Of a stretch of DNA of 7,394 nt, positions 1 to 7,256 are shown in pieces. Position 1 is the first letter of the stretch. Every line of letters starts with the position of its first letter. Origin of the DNA: JAOTYV01 sp041557595 (lineage in GTDB: Bacteria; Pseudomonadota; Alphaproteobacteria; UBA8366); NCBI GenBank assembly GCA_041557595.1, contig JBFFGE010000215.1, positions 1-7,394 on the forward strand, read 5' to 3'. The notes beneath the pieces were generated by a model that saw only the letters and a program-made list of their open reading frames with translations, was not told the DNA's origin and ran no database searches. The translations under genes and the position numbers were made by a program.

Positions 1-245
1 AAGCGCGTTTTCAACATTGATCCGCCAGCGTCCTCCAACGCCATGATGCAGAGGCCACAGACCTACTGCGCAGAGAACAGTGAACCCGGCAGGCGCATCA
101 CGGAGAGCTTGACAACCAATCCCCGAGTTAGAGAACAGCCTGCTCAATCATTTCTTGTTTAAATCGACTCATATAAAATGGTCTATCTCTTGGATTTTAC
201 GCAAGCACGCCGCCGCGAACCGTTTCGGTTCGCTCGGGATTTGCC
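1..245. other. Region downstream of fzlA, no assignable gene
   Basis: Apart from the hairpin at 215-233, I can assign nothing here. One plus-strand frame is open from the left edge to a TAA at 160-162 (53 codons). It could be the 3' end of a gene converging on fzlA, but I do not recognise the peptide, and codon use becomes AT-rich in its last third. A 9-bp direct repeat, AGAGAACAG, occurs at 72-80 and 130-138. On the minus strand a short frame starting at 44 or 17 runs off the left edge, with a GGAGG 14 nt before the second start. Confidence 0.3.
215..233. terminator. Perfect hairpin downstream of fzlA, possible terminator
   Basis: GCGAACCG and CGGTTCGC form an uninterrupted 8-bp stem around a 3-nt loop (AAA on the minus strand, TTT on the plus strand). 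It begins 12 bp after the fzlA stop codon, where the end of the transcript is expected. No T run follows it on either strand, so it is not a textbook intrinsic terminator. It may instead protect the 3' end of the mRNA or stop transcription together with Rho. Confidence 0.45.
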
Positions 246-914
246 CTAAAAATCGAGATCGGCGTAGTGCCGCGGCGGCGGATAGCCGGGGATATGGTCG
301 CCCAATATGTCGCGGAAACTCGGGCGCGACTTGATCCGGGCATACCAGTCCTTGGCACGCGGATGCTCGTCCCAGGGCACATCGCCGAGATAGTCGATAC
401 ACGAGATATGCGCCGCGGCGGCGATGTCCGCGAGCGAAAACTCCTCCCCCGCCAGCCATTTCCGGCTATCGATCAGCCAGCCGATATAGTCGAGATGGAT
501 ATGGATGTTGCTGTGCCCCGCGCGGATCGCCGCCGAGTTCGGTTCGCCCAGCGACAGCAGGCGCTTCATGATCTTCTCGTATACGAGATGCTGGGTGACC
601 TCGGCGTTGAATTTCTCGTCGAACCAGACGATCAGCCGTCGTGTCTCCGCCCGTCCGGTCGGGTCGCGGCCGAGCAGCGGCGGCTCCGGATAGACTTCTT
701 CGAGATATTCGGTGATCACCGAGGAATCGCTGAGAACCGGGCCGTCGGCGGTTTCAAGCACCGGCACCTTTCCCATCGGGTTGAGCGCCAGGAACCCTTC
801 GCGCCGGTCCCAGATTTTTTCGATACGGGGTTCGAGGTCGAGTTTTTTTTCGGCCATCGCCACGCGTACTTTGCGGCAGAAGGGCGAGAGCCAAAGGTGG
901 TAGAGCCTGTGCAT
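246..914 (-). CDS. fzlA: GST-fold protein, probable FtsZ-binding division regulator FzlA
   Basis: The 222-residue protein has the two-domain glutathione S-transferase fold. The N-terminal thioredoxin-like half spans about residues 1-80, with SPFCRKVR at 10-17, the cis-proline segment NPMGKVPVL at 45-53 and SDSSVI at 62-67 where GSTs bind the glutamyl end of glutathione. A helical C-terminal half contains FSLADIAAAAH at 159-169. It ends in a proline-rich tail closing with HYADLDF (216-222), which ordinary GSTs lack. From memory this tail marks FzlA, a GST homologue that binds FtsZ at the alphaproteobacterial division site and links it to septal wall synthesis; the tail is needed for that link. 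I infer FzlA on this basis; a catalytic GST is the alternative. The start is the first ATG in frame. It lies 75 bp after gltB with no terminator between, so co-transcription is possible, but its Shine-Dalgarno site is poor. Confidence 0.85.
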   Translation of the reverse strand: MHRLYHLWLSPFCRKVRVAMAEKKLDLEPRIEKIWDRREGFLALNPMGKVPVLETADGPVLSDSSVITEYLEEVYPEPPLLGRDPTGRAETRRLIVWFDEKFNAEVTQHLVYEKIMKRLLSLGEPNSAAIRAGHSNIHIHLDYIGWLIDSRKWLAGEEFSLADIAAAAHISCIDYLGDVPWDEHPRAKDWYARIKSRPSFRDILGDHIPGYPPPRHYADLDF

Positions 915-920
915 ATGGGG

Positions 921-949
921 ACTATAATCCTGCGCTGGCGGACGCGAAA
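921..949 (-). promoter_or_regulatory. Possible internal promoter giving a leaderless fzlA transcript
   Basis: On the minus strand TATAGT (926-921) matches the -10 consensus at five of six bases and ends only 6 nt before the fzlA ATG, so the transcript would begin at or next to the start codon. The hexamer 17 bp upstream (949-944, TTTCGC) is a poor -35. The only Shine-Dalgarno-like sequence for fzlA, AGGA at 931-928, is 13 nt from the ATG, which is too far for efficient use. The call is an inference from these two facts. Confidence 0.3.
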
Positions 950-989
950 CCGTCTAGCGGCGGAAGAATACGACGTGCCTCAAGCAGCG

Positions 990-3900
990 CTATTCCGCGA
1001 TGCCGTCCAGGCTCGCCGCCTGCTCGCCCGCGAGAGGCTGTTCGAGATGATCGATCGTCTCGTAGGGCACGATCTGCCAGAAACGATCCTTCTCGACGAC
1101 CCAATCCGCAAGGATACTCTCGGCCCAGCTCGACTGCGTCTCTTCGAAATGTTCCGCGATCAGGCCACGGCAGGTTTCTTCCCAATGTTCCGTCTCGATG
1201 CGCTGACAATGGACCGATTCCGAATTGATCCGGTACTGGAACGCATCGTCGACATCGTAGACGAATGCCATGCCCCCGGTCATGCCGGCCGCAAAATTGT
1301 CGCCGACCGGACCGAGCACCACGACCGTGCCGCCGGTCATGTACTCGCAACCGTTCGATCCGCAGCCTTCCACCACGGCGACCGCGCCCGAATTGCGCAC
1401 GGCGAAGCGCTCGCCGGCCTGTCCCGCGGTGAACAACCTGCCGGCGGTTGCGCCATAGAGCACGGTATTGCCGATGATCGTGTTGTGATTCGACGCAAGC
1501 GGCGACGACGACAGCGGCCGCACGACGATCGTGCCGCCCGAAAGCCCCTTGCCGACATAATCGTTGGCTTCGCCGAACACCTCGACCTTCAAGCCCTGAA
1601 CCGCAAAGGCGCCGAGCGATTGGCCGGCGGACCCGCGCAGCCGCACCGTGATATGGCCCGGCCGCAGACCGAACATGCCGAATTGCCGGGTGATGTGCGA
1701 CGACAGGCGGGCGCCGATGGCCCGCTGGGTGTTCTGCACATTGTATTGCAGTTGCATCTTCTCGCCGTCGGTGAACAGCGCCGCCGCATCCTTGACCATC
1801 TGCGCGTCCAGCGTGTCCGGCACTTCATTGCGCCCTTCGATGGTGCAATAGCGCGGCTTGTCGCCGGCATCGGCCCGGGCGAGCAGCGGATTGAGATCGA
1901 GGTCGTCGAGATGCTCCGCTCCGCGGCTCACCTGAAACAGGAGATCGCTCCGGCCGATGACGTCCTTCAGCGAGCGCATGCCGAGCGACGCCAGAATCTC
2001 GCGCACTTCCTCGGCGATGAAGCTGAACAGGTTCACCACCTTTTCCGGCGTGCCGGTGAATTTCTCGCGCAGCGCCGGATTCTGCGAACAGATGCCGACC
2101 GGGCACGTGTTCGAATGGCACTGCCGCACCAGGATGCAGCCCATCGCGACGAGCGACGCCGTGCCAATGCCGAATTCCTCCGCGCCGAGCATCGCCGCCA
2201 TGACTACGTCGCGGCCTGTCTTGATGCCGCCATCGGTACGCAGTTTCACCCGGTGCCGCAACCCGTTGAGGGTCAGCACCTGATGCACTTCCGAAAGGCC
2301 CATCTCCCACGGCGTTCCGGCGTATTTGATCGACGATTGCGGCGACGCGCCGGTGCCGCCGGAATGCCCCGATATCAGGATAACGTCCGCATTCGCCTTT
2401 GCCACGCCCGCGGCGATCGTGCCGATACCGGTGCGCGCGACCAGCTTGACGCACACCGACGCGTGCGGATTGACCTGCTTCAAGTCGTAGATCAGCTGCG
2501 CCAGATCCTCGATCGAATAGATGTCATGATGCGGCGGCGGCGAGATCAACGTGACGCCCGGCATCGAATGGCGCAGCCGCGCGATCAACTCGCTTACTTT
2601 CAGTCCGGGAAGCTGTCCGCCCTCGCCGGGCTTCGCGCCCTGGGCAATCTTGATTTCGATTTCGCGGCAATTGTTGAGATATTCGGTCGTTACGCCGAAA
2701 CGGCCCGACGCAATCTGTTTGATCGCGCTCGACGCATTGTCGCCGTTTCGCTTCGCCTTGTAGCGCGCGGGGTCTTCGCCGCCTTCGCCGGAATCGGACT
2801 TTGCGCCGATCCGGTTCATCGCGATCGACAGCGTTTCATGCGCTTCCGGCGACAAGGCGCCGAGCGATATTCCCGGCGCCACGAGCATCTTGCGGATTTC
2901 CGTGATCGATTCGACCTCGTCCACGCTGACCGGATCGTATTTCGGGTCGAAGTCGAGCAGATCCCGCAAATTGATCGGCGGCAGGTTGGAAACGCCGTTG
3001 CTGAATTTCAGATATTGGCCGAAGGCATCCGATTCGACGGCGGCCTGCAACTGGTGGATCAGGTTGCCGTCCCAGAAATGCGACTCGCCGCCGCGCCGGT
3101 AGCGATAGAAACCGCCCATCGGCAAGGCGACGAAATCCTCCGCAAAAGCGCGGCCGTGAATTTCCAGCACCTTTTTCTGGATGCCGGTCAGGCCGATGCC
3201 GGAGATGCGGCTGGCGAGACCCGGAAAGAATTCGGCAACCAGTGAGCGCGACAGTCCAACCGCTTCGAAATTATACCCGCCGCGATACGAACTGATGATG
3301 GCGATGCCCATCTTCGACATGATCTTGAGCAGGCCGTCATTGAGCGCTCGCTTGAAGCGCAACAGCGCTTCGTCGAGCGGCATATCGTCGAGCAGCCCGC
3401 GCCGCCGGCGGTCGGCAATCGATTCTTGCGCCAGCCACGGATTGACCGTCGTCGCGCCGACCCCCACCAGCACTGCGGCGTAGTGCACATCCATGCATTC
3501 GGCACAGCGGACATTGATCGAGGTAAACGTGCGCAGCTGCGTGCGGACCAGATGGGTATGGACGGCGCCGGCCGCCAGGATCATCGGGATCGCCGCATAC
3601 GCCGCGTTGACCTTCACATCGGACAGCACGATATGCGTGTTGCCGCCGCGGATCGCGTCCTCGGCCTCGGCCTGAATGCGCGTGACCGCATCCGCCAGCG
3701 CCTGCGGGCCTGCATCGACCGGAAACGTACAATCGATCTCGAAAACCGACTCGCCCAAATGATCGACCAGCGCCGCCAGCTCGCCATTCAGGAGTATCGG
3801 CGAATCGAGCTGCAGGAACTCGAGCTGGCTTTCGTCCTCGTCAAGGATGTTGCCGAGGTTGCCGAGCCGCGTTGTCAGGCTCATCACCCGCCGTTCGCGC

Positions 3901-5522
3901 AAACTGTCGATCGGCGGATTGGTCACCTGGCTGAAGTTCTGCCGGAAGAAGTGATGCAGGCCGCGGTATTTGTCGGACAAAACGGCGATGGGGGAATCGT
4001 CGCCCATCGAGCCGATCGCTTCCTTCGCGTCTTCGACCATCGGATGGAGAATCATTTCCAGATCTTCCATGGTCCAGCCGACCGCCACCTGGCACCGGCG
4101 CAATTCCTCGCGCGTTAACGCCGTGGAGTCGGCCGTCGGACCGGCGCGCAAACTTTCGAGCTTGGTGCGTTTCTTGAGCCATTCGCCGAACGGCCGAAGG
4201 GCAGCGACCTTATCCTTGATGTCCCGGTCGGTGTACAACTTACCCTCGGCAAGCTGCACGCCGATCATCTGGCCGGGACCGACCCGGCCCTTCCGGACCA
4301 CGGCGGTTTCATCGACACGGACCATGCCGGCCTCGGACCCGACGATCAGCAGATCGTCATCGGTGACCACATAACGCAACGGCCGCAGCCCGTTGCGATC
4401 CAGTCCCGCAAGGACCCAGCGGCCGCCATAGGCGCAAATCGCCGCCGGCCCGTCCCACGGCTCCATCACCGAATTGCCATAGGCATAGAATTGGCGATGC
4501 GACTGCGGAATTGTGTCCGAATGCTCCCAGGCTTCGGGGATGAGAAGGGACTTCACCTCCGGCAACTCGCGATCGGTGCGCACCAGCAGTTCGAACACCG
4601 CGTCGAGCGCGGCGGAATCCGATCCGCCCGGTTGGATCACCGGCTTGATGTCCGCGATATGATCGCCGAAACGCTGGTTCGCCATCGGCGTCTCGTGGCT
4701 GCGCATCCAGTTCACATTGCCGACCAGCGTGTTAATTTCTCCGTTATGCGCGAGCACCCGGAAGGGCTGCGCCAATCGCCACGTCGGGAAAGTGTTTGTG
4801 GAATAGCGCTGGTGGTAGATCGCGAAATTGGAAACGAACAATTCGTCGAGCAGATCGGGATAAAACGCCGTCAATTGCTCCGCCAGGAACAGGCCCTTGT
4901 AAATCACCGAGCGGCAGCTCAGCGAGCAAATGTAGAATTCGGCGATACTCTCCGCCGCCATCGCCTTCTCGATTCGACGGCGGATGATGTAGAGATCGAC
5001 CTGAAACTGACTGTCCGAGACGTCGCGCGCGTTCGCGACCATGACCTGTTCGATTTCCGGCCGGGTCGCATTCGCCTTCTCGCCGATGACATCGACATTC
5101 ACCGGTACCTGGCGCCAGCCATAGATACGATGCCCGAATCGCAGGATTTCCGTTTCGACGATTTGCCGGCAGCGCTCCTGGGCCGACAGGTCGGTTCGAG
5201 GCAGAAAGATCATGCCGACGGCGAGCCGTCCGGTACCCGGCGTATGACCGGTCCGACGAATGTGTTCCTTGAAGAAATCCTGCGGAACCTGCACATGCAG
5301 CCCGGCGCCGTCGCCGGTCTTGCCATCCGCGTCGACCGCGCCGCGATGCCACAGGGACTTGAGCGCCTCGATGCCCTTCAACACCACGTCGCGCCGCGAA
5401 TCGCCTTTGATCGAAACGATCATTCCGACGCCGCAGGCGTCGTGCTCCTGCGCCGGGTCATAGACGTGGTTTTGCTGGAGAAATTCGGCTCTGTGCCGCC
5501 AGTTTTCGACAAAATCATTCAT
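990..5522 (-). CDS. gltB: Glutamate synthase (NADPH) large subunit, GltB
   Basis: This complete 1510-residue alpha subunit of GOGAT hydrolyses glutamine and uses the released ammonia to aminate 2-oxoglutarate on FMN. Domains in order: a short propeptide (1-29); a class II glutamine amidotransferase domain to about 430, with Cys30 in HDACGVGM as the N-terminal nucleophile after processing, HQRYSTNT at 237-244, HNGEINT at 259-265 and PGGSDSAALD at 298-307; a central domain about 475-755; an FMN synthase domain about 820-1190, with SGEGGED at 911-917, SGHSGGTGASP at 1051-1061 and RTDGGIKTGRDV at 1095-1106; and a GXGXG helical-repeat domain about 1260-1425. Cys1129, Cys1135 and Cys1140 (C-x5-C-x4-C) match the 3Fe-4S ligands. 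Mature length, about 1481, fits the Azospirillum enzyme. All key residues are present, so it should be active. It starts 9 bp after gltD and is probably translationally coupled to it. Confidence 0.98.
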   Translation of the reverse strand: MNDFVENWRHRAEFLQQNHVYDPAQEHDACGVGMIVSIKGDSRRDVVLKGIEALKSLWHRGAVDADGKTGDGAGLHVQVPQDFFKEHIRRTGHTPGTGRLAVGMIFLPRTDLSAQERCRQIVETEILRFGHRIYGWRQVPVNVDVIGEKANATRPEIEQVMVANARDVSDSQFQVDLYIIRRRIEKAMAAESIAEFYICSLSCRSVIYKGLFLAEQLTAFYPDLLDELFVSNFAIYHQRYSTNTFPTWRLAQPFRVLAHNGEINTLVGNVNWMRSHETPMANQRFGDHIADIKPVIQPGGSDSAALDAVFELLVRTDRELPEVKSLLIPEAWEHSDTIPQSHRQFYAYGNSVMEPWDGPAAICAYGGRWVLAGLDRNGLRPLRYVVTDDDLLIVGSEAGMVRVDETAVVRKGRVGPGQMIGVQLAEGKLYTDRDIKDKVAALRPFGEWLKKRTKLESLRAGPTADSTALTREELRRCQVAVGWTMEDLEMILHPMVEDAKEAIGSMGDDSPIAVLSDKYRGLHHFFRQNFSQVTNPPIDSLRERRVMSLTTRLGNLGNILDEDESQLEFLQLDSPILLNGELAALVDHLGESVFEIDCTFPVDAGPQALADAVTRIQAEAEDAIRGGNTHIVLSDVKVNAAYAAIPMILAAGAVHTHLVRTQLRTFTSINVRCAECMDVHYAAVLVGVGATTVNPWLAQESIADRRRRGLLDDMPLDEALLRFKRALNDGLLKIMSKMGIAIISSYRGGYNFEAVGLSRSLVAEFFPGLASRISGIGLTGIQKKVLEIHGRAFAEDFVALPMGGFYRYRRGGESHFWDGNLIHQLQAAVESDAFGQYLKFSNGVSNLPPINLRDLLDFDPKYDPVSVDEVESITEIRKMLVAPGISLGALSPEAHETLSIAMNRIGAKSDSGEGGEDPARYKAKRNGDNASSAIKQIASGRFGVTTEYLNNCREIEIKIAQGAKPGEGGQLPGLKVSELIARLRHSMPGVTLISPPPHHDIYSIEDLAQLIYDLKQVNPHASVCVKLVARTGIGTIAAGVAKANADVILISGHSGGTGASPQSSIKYAGTPWEMGLSEVHQVLTLNGLRHRVKLRTDGGIKTGRDVVMAAMLGAEEFGIGTASLVAMGCILVRQCHSNTCPVGICSQNPALREKFTGTPEKVVNLFSFIAEEVREILASLGMRSLKDVIGRSDLLFQVSRGAEHLDDLDLNPLLARADAGDKPRYCTIEGRNEVPDTLDAQMVKDAAALFTDGEKMQLQYNVQNTQRAIGARLSSHITRQFGMFGLRPGHITVRLRGSAGQSLGAFAVQGLKVEVFGEANDYVGKGLSGGTIVVRPLSSSPLASNHNTIIGNTVLYGATAGRLFTAGQAGERFAVRNSGAVAVVEGCGSNGCEYMTGGTVVVLGPVGDNFAAGMTGGMAFVYDVDDAFQYRINSESVHCQRIETEHWEETCRGLIAEHFEETQSSWAESILADWVVEKDRFWQIVPYETIDHLEQPLAGEQAASLDGIAE

Positions 5523-5529
5523 GGCCGGA

Positions 5530-5533
5530 TCCT
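5530..5533 (-). promoter_or_regulatory. Shine-Dalgarno site of gltB, overlapping the gltD stop codon
   Basis: AGGA (5533-5530) lies 7 nt before the gltB ATG and shares its first two bases with the TAG stop of gltD (5534-5532). Ribosomes finishing gltD therefore terminate on the gltB initiation site, which favours translational coupling and matched amounts of the two subunits. Confidence 0.7.
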
Positions 5534-6974
5534 AGGAGGCGAGCGGCAGCGGCTCGCCGCGCCGGCGCTCGATAAATCGATGAATTCCGTCGGCGGCATC
5601 GCGGCCGTCGCGAATCGCCCATACCACGAGCGAGGCGCCCCGGACGATATCGCCCGCGGCGAACACCCCGTCGGCCGCCGTCATCATCGTGTTCCAGTCG
5701 ATTTTTACCGTCCCCCATCCGGTCACCGGAAGCTCCGGTTCGTCGAACAGCGTCGGCAAGTCTTCCGGGTCGAATCCGAGCGCGGTAATCACCAGATCCG
5801 CCTCATGAATTTGACTTTGACCCTCGATCGGCTGCGGCGACTGCCGCCCGCTCGCATCGGGCAGCCCGAGCCGCATGACCTGTGCCCGGACGCCGGTTAC
5901 CCGCTCATCGCCGAGGAAAGCCTCCGGCGCCGAGAGCCAGACGAATTCCACACCCTCCTCCTCGGCGTGTTCCACCTCGCGCGCGGAGCCCGGCATGTTG
6001 TCCCGGTTCCGGCGATACAGGCATTTGACCGAGCGGGCGCCCTGGCGCACCGCGGTTCGCACACAATCCATCGCGGTGTCGCCGCCGCCGATCACCACCA
6101 CGTTGCGGCCGGACGCATTCAGCACGCCGCTATCGAAATCCGGCACCGGATCACCCAAACCCTTGCGGTTGCTCGCGATGAGGAAGTCGATCGCCTGCAC
6201 GATATTGCCGAGCCCGACGCCGGGGGCGGCGATGTCGCGCGACTTGTAAACCCCGGTGGCGATCAACACGGCATCGTGCCGGTCCCGCAGTTCCGCCAAG
6301 CTCGCATCGCGGCCCACCTCGAAATTGAGATCGAATTCCACCCCGCCATCCGCCAGCCACGTGCCGCGGCGCTCGACGATTTCCTTTTCCAACTTGAAAT
6401 TGGGGATACCGTACATCAGCAAGCCGCCGAGCCGGTCGTGCCGGTCATAAATGACCGTCCTATAGCCGAGGCGGCGCAAGCGGTCCGCAGCGGCGAGACC
6501 GGCCGGTCCCGCGCCAATGATGCCGACCGACTCGATTCGCTCCCGCGCCGGCGCGGGCGGACGTATCCAGCCGTTTTCCCACGCCACTTCCGTTATGTAA
6601 CTTTCCACCGTGCCGATCGTGACGGTGCCGTGACCGGCCTGTTCGATGACGCAATTGCCTTCGCACAGGCGATCCTGCGGGCAGATGCGCCCGCAAACCT
6701 CGGGAAACGTATTGGTCGCGGACGCGACCTCATAGGCTTCCTCCAGCCGGCCTTCGGCGGTCAGCAGCAGCCAATCCGGGATATTGTTATGCAGCGGACA
6801 ATGCTGCTGGCAGAAGGGAACGCCGCATTGCGAGCAGCGCGCCGCCTGCAGCGCCGCGTCGTCCGTCCGAAACCGCTTGAAAATTTCGTCAAAGTCACTT
6901 CGACGGCGGTCCGCATTCCGTTTTTCCGGCATCTGCCGGCCGGTATCGACGAAACGCAGCATTTTAGTCGGCAT
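5532..6974 (-). CDS. gltD: Glutamate synthase (NADPH) small subunit, GltD
   Basis: This 480-residue beta subunit of GOGAT takes electrons from NADPH onto FAD and passes them through 4Fe-4S clusters to the FMN of GltB. The N-terminal cysteine region has two groups, C47-x2-C50-x4-C55-x3-C59 and C94-x3-C98-x5-C104-x3-C108, of which a subset bind the clusters at the subunit interface. GAGPAG at 154-159 begins the FAD-binding Rossmann motif, GGGDTAMD at 296-303 is the NADPH-binding motif, and GVFAAGDIVRGASLVVWAI at 436-454 is the second FAD-contacting segment. The length is normal for the family. The ATG at 6974 is preferred over Met5 and Met15 because an AGGT/AAGG purine stretch lies just upstream and because, from memory, Azospirillum GltD begins comparably. 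It is the first gene after the promoter at 7213-7241, so small subunit precedes large, unlike E. coli gltBD. Confidence 0.98.
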   Translation of the reverse strand: MPTKMLRFVDTGRQMPEKRNADRRRSDFDEIFKRFRTDDAALQAARCSQCGVPFCQQHCPLHNNIPDWLLLTAEGRLEEAYEVASATNTFPEVCGRICPQDRLCEGNCVIEQAGHGTVTIGTVESYITEVAWENGWIRPPAPARERIESVGIIGAGPAGLAAADRLRRLGYRTVIYDRHDRLGGLLMYGIPNFKLEKEIVERRGTWLADGGVEFDLNFEVGRDASLAELRDRHDAVLIATGVYKSRDIAAPGVGLGNIVQAIDFLIASNRKGLGDPVPDFDSGVLNASGRNVVVIGGGDTAMDCVRTAVRQGARSVKCLYRRNRDNMPGSAREVEHAEEEGVEFVWLSAPEAFLGDERVTGVRAQVMRLGLPDASGRQSPQPIEGQSQIHEADLVITALGFDPEDLPTLFDEPELPVTGWGTVKIDWNTMMTAADGVFAAGDIVRGASLVVWAIRDGRDAADGIHRFIERRRGEPLPLAS

Positions 6975-7206
6975 ACCTTACCTGCCCCCTTGAAGTCCGG
7001 TTTTCCCCTGGTTTTTTTGTATTGGAACACTTGGACGGATGCCGCCGTTATACGGCTGTCATCGCGTCCACGCGGCTCGGCCTTAATTCTCACATGCGCT
7101 CGTCGGGCAAGCTCAAAACCCGCCGCCGCCACCCCATGACGGTCGCCAAACCTTGAAATCGGCGACTTCGTCCCGCAACGCTCCACACAAAACTACAGCA
7201 CTGAAC
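6975..7206 (-). promoter_or_regulatory. Long 5' leader of the gltD-gltB transcript with several small hairpins
   Basis: From the predicted transcript start to the gltD ATG there are about 230 nt. The stretch holds three self-complementary elements: GTCGCC/GGCGAC with a 13-nt loop (7142-7166), CGCG/CGCG with a 4-nt loop (7063-7074) and GCCGT/ACGGC with a 3-nt loop (7044-7056). A run of seven A residues on the transcript (7018-7012) follows, then the ribosome binding site. I do not recognise a known riboswitch, and no hairpin is followed by a U tract, so classical transcription attenuation is not supported. A tiny frame within it (7090-7137, 15 codons, or 7090-7188 from a GTG) has no good ribosome binding site. 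Confidence 0.4.
6976..6991 (-). promoter_or_regulatory. Ribosome binding region of gltD
   Basis: Upstream of the gltD ATG the minus strand carries AAGGGGG (6991-6985) and then AGGTAAGG (6983-6976). The AGG at 6983-6981 sits 6 nt before the ATG, a normal distance. Met5 would put the nearest purine stretch about 13 nt away, so this site decides in favour of the start at 6974. Confidence 0.6.
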
Positions 7207-7212
7207 CCCGGA

Positions 7213-7241
7213 AATCTAGCGGATTCGGCACATTAGGTCAA
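7213..7241 (-). promoter_or_regulatory. Sigma70-type promoter for gltD-gltB
   Basis: Read on the minus strand, a -35 hexamer TTGACC (7241-7236) is followed after exactly 17 bp by a -10 hexamer TAGATT (7218-7213). Each differs from the consensus at one or two positions and the spacing is ideal. It points towards gltD, and it is the best promoter match I found in the upstream region. A start of transcription would be expected near 7206, giving a leader of about 230 nt. I saw no sigma54 element (GG-N10-GC type with proper spacing) or clear NtrC site, so direct sigma54 control of this operon is not supported here. Confidence 0.7.
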
Positions 7242-7256
7242 GTATATTGTCCTAAT
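7232..7256. promoter_or_regulatory. 25-bp imperfect palindrome over the gltD -35 box, candidate operator
   Basis: On the plus strand the arms are ATTAGGTCAA (7232-7241) and TTGTCCTAAT (7247-7256), separated by a 5-bp A/T-rich centre. Nine of ten arm positions pair. The site covers the whole -35 hexamer and extends upstream of it, with its centre at 7244, about 38 bp before the predicted transcript start. A dimeric regulator bound here could block RNA polymerase, or possibly activate from a position close to -40. I cannot assign the motif to a known regulator family with confidence. Confidence 0.55.

Noticed and set aside
109..114. TTGACA on the plus strand as a perfect -35 element
   Set aside because: The bases about 17 bp downstream (132-137) do not resemble a -10 hexamer, and the best alternative, TTAGAG, is only 14 bp away.
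172..177. TATAAA on the plus strand as a -10 element
   Set aside because: No acceptable -35 lies 16-18 bp upstream, and there is no plausible plus-strand gene downstream, since fzlA occupies the opposite strand.
267..3245. A 992-codon open frame on the plus strand opposite fzlA and gltB
   Set aside because: Its codon boundaries coincide exactly with those of the real minus-strand genes, so plus-strand stops would need TTA, CTA or TCA in the sense genes, which this GC-rich codon usage avoids. The translation is rich in Arg, Ala, His and Asp with no recognisable domain, while the sense strand encodes clear protein families.
7090..7137. A 15-codon leader peptide candidate upstream of gltD
   Set aside because: There is no properly spaced Shine-Dalgarno site, the peptide has no run of glutamate or glutamine codons expected for attenuation, and no terminator hairpin with a U tract follows.
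4491..7139. An 882-codon open frame on the plus strand opposite gltB and gltD
   Set aside because: It is in the same codon-aligned antisense phase as the first and crosses both the gltB-gltD junction and the gltD leader without any sign of gene structure. It is explained by avoidance of TTA, CTA and TCA codons.
6761..7186. A 141-codon minus-strand frame covering the leader and the first part of gltD in another frame
   Set aside because: It starts at a GTG with no ribosome binding site, overlaps over 200 bp of certain gltD coding sequence, and its peptide shows no recognisable features.
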